NCBI RefSeq assembly: GCF_030867095.1
Contig: NC_081828.1
Coordinates: 7,517,501 to 7,581,500, forward strand
Length of the DNA stretch: 64,000 bases
Direction: 5' to 3'
DNA from: Alligator mississippiensis
Lineage: Eukaryota; Chordata; Crocodylia; Alligatoridae
Under the pieces are notes generated by a model. The model was not told the origin of the DNA, searched no databases, and saw only the letters and a list, made by a program, of their open reading frames with translations. The translations under genes were made by a program, and so were the position numbers. Positions 62,100-64,000 of the stretch are shown in pieces. The stretch's first letter is position 1, and every line of letters starts with the position of its first letter.

Positions 62100-63560
62100 A
62101 ATGTAAAGCAAACAACTTGCAGTGCTAATTAAAGTGCTTTCTGGGATAAAGTAAGAGTTTTGCATTATTTATCTAAATTCTTTTTATGGACGAACGTTCT
62201 GAGTTTGTTCATTAATGAGCGCTTAGAAATAATATAAAATTAGACCTCATGAATTGTTCATGAGGTATAATTTACCATGATCACTTTTCCTGGCATTTAG
62301 GTGTTGTGAACAATTTATTATGCATAGATAAGATATTTATTTTTGATTTCCGAGTGCTAGAAATAATCTGTCCAGATGAACGGTATCCTTTCCATCGTTC
62401 TTCGAAATTATTTTTAGATTGCGCTTTCTTAAGAGAAGCCTGGTTGTGGAGTCTTTTCCAAATATTGCCTTTTAGCGCTGTGAAAACAAATATTTATTTT
62501 TGGCGACTAATCGTTACTGTATCTTTTCCCATATGTAGCAAGGTCAATGGGATTTATTTATAAAGGGAGTTATCCAAGTTTCAGATGACAAGAATAGGGT
62601 TTAAGAAAACAGTGACGTCCAAGCAGCTTTCAGTGCATGTGTGCAGCCTCCTTCTCAGCCCCACACACAGACACGCCGCGACTGCAGAAAGCAAATGTTG
62701 GAAATAGGAAACGTGAATATTTACGTGCATTGAGCCAATGGCTATTGTTTACGCATGCAATAGGAAGATAAGGCTGTCTTAATCTGTCTGTGGGTAGTTT
62801 TCTAAATGATTCATTAACTGTTCTTTGTAATGGTAGATGGATGTAACATATTTACTGTAATAACAACTGAAGATTAATGTCGGTTAGCAGTAGCTTGTTT
62901 AAGCCTTACAATGGATGCGTTTACATGATACACGCAGGTATTCTTTGCATTATTGCTGAAGCTAATATTTTAGCCGAGAGATTAAGCTCCCTGAATTAGT
63001 TTGGAAATATTTATACGACGACTCAAAAGAGAGAGACTTCTGAAGCATCATTTAGGATGTCGGAGCTGCTGTGGGGGATTTTTCTGCCGTTGACGTTTTG
63101 GAGCGGGGAGTTGCACCGCGCTTCGTGATTAGCTGTGCTTTGCAGACCGGTGCCAGAGCTCACGCAGGCTTCCCAAGCAGCCCAGCATTTCTTTGTGAAA
63201 CCTGTCACACTGAAATGCCCTGTAGTTTGCAGGTGTATTACCATAGTGAAAAAAAGTAGCACAACGAGACATCATTTTAGAAACCAGGGGTCTGATGGAC
63301 CATCCCGAGAAGCGGAGACAAGGCATGCCTTTATTTAATAGGTACAGCTGTAAACTTGACATTTGTTTTTCTCGCCTTTTGTGAAAGATTATAAATCAAG
63401 TGAACTTTTCATCGATCGTCTTCAGTTACTCTTGGTCTCGAATCAACGTGTTTTATATAGCATGTGAAATAATCATTCATTTTTTCTGAGCTGTCCTACA
63501 CGTACAGTTTTGTATCTGATTGGCATTGCTAATACTGATCTCCATGCAAAGGGAATAAAA
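62100..63560. other. AT-rich candidate conserved non-coding region
   Basis: No transposon ends or homopolymers interrupt this stretch. It is dense in TAAT/ATTA and octamer-like words, for example GCTAATTAAAGTGC near 62124. It also has a perfect inverted repeat ACCTCATGAA / TTCATGAGGT at 62244-62253 and 62257-62266. These are typical of developmental enhancers, but conservation is not shown by the sequence itself. Confidence 0.35.
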
Positions 63561-64000
63561 GGCTAAGTTTGTTGCCAAAAGATTTAGAAAAAGGAGTTCT
63601 AGGGTCATTTCAGAAATTAAAAAGTTGAGGATTGATCTGTTTGCCTTAGCTATAGCCAATAAGACTTTTTTAAAAGGCACCGTAATAGATTGCTGGTCTT
63701 TACTCTCTTAATCTTTTCCTAACCAATAATGTTAGAGAGAGAGCCCAGACCATCATTTCCTTGAAAAAATCATTCCTTTGAATGCCTGGTCATGTAAATA
63801 TAGATGTTGTGGGAAAGTGCTTGCAGTGTAACATTTTAAGAGCATAAATATTTACCTAAATCGGTTTAATGAAATTCTGCAAAAGTATTGGGAATATTAA
63901 ATGAGATATTAAAGACTATGGTTTTAAATATAATGGGTGTAATGCATTCTTTCAGGGAAATATACTTCTATGTATAAAGTATGACCTTGAGGGTAAATGA
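63561..64000. other. non-coding, nothing recognised
   Basis: AT-rich unique sequence to the end of the window. Confidence 0.5.

Overview
This is vertebrate nuclear DNA, almost entirely non-coding. The transposon content points to a sauropsid, most likely a crocodilian or turtle: a chicken-repeat-1 (CR1) LINE with the typical 3' end, many small non-autonomous hAT elements, a Tigger/pogo element, a DIRS-type retrotransposon and an RTE-like LINE. That assignment is inferred from repeat style, not from a database match. Only one locus looks like the start of a host gene, and I could not identify that gene.

Layout. 1-10.4 kb is AT-rich unique sequence with a few degraded DNA transposons; the clearest is 7512-7960, with a perfect 8-bp target duplication. 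10.45-11.58 kb holds a hAT-like element followed at once by a ~775-bp satellite built from GATA/TATC words with a ~103-121-bp higher-order period. 11.64-12.45 kb is a CpG island with E-box and ETS motifs and a possible first exon (ATG at 11948, donor at 11966), so a gene probably runs rightward from here. 12.5-31 kb looks intronic or intergenic, with scattered DNA transposons, CR1 tails and inverted-repeat elements.

31.3-37.8 kb is a dense transposon nest. A decayed DIRS element is split at its reverse transcriptase by an RTE-like LINE on the minus strand, and that LINE is itself split by a 2-kb CR1 on the plus strand. A Tigger/pogo element sits in the DIRS a little downstream, and a small hAT follows. 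Flanking duplications support each main step. The longest open frame of the window (33338-34537, 399 codons) is the CR1 reverse transcriptase, not a host gene.

38-64 kb is AT-rich and repeat-poor, with microsatellites and homopolymer runs. Several stretches (about 44.9-49 kb and 62.1-63.6 kb) read like conserved non-coding sequence near a developmental gene; this is an impression that needs an alignment. I see no rRNA, tRNA, CRISPR, operon or complete host protein-coding gene, and no convincing previously undescribed gene system. The most interesting objects are the nested transposon stack, the satellite beside the CpG island, and three hAT elements sharing one target-site signature.
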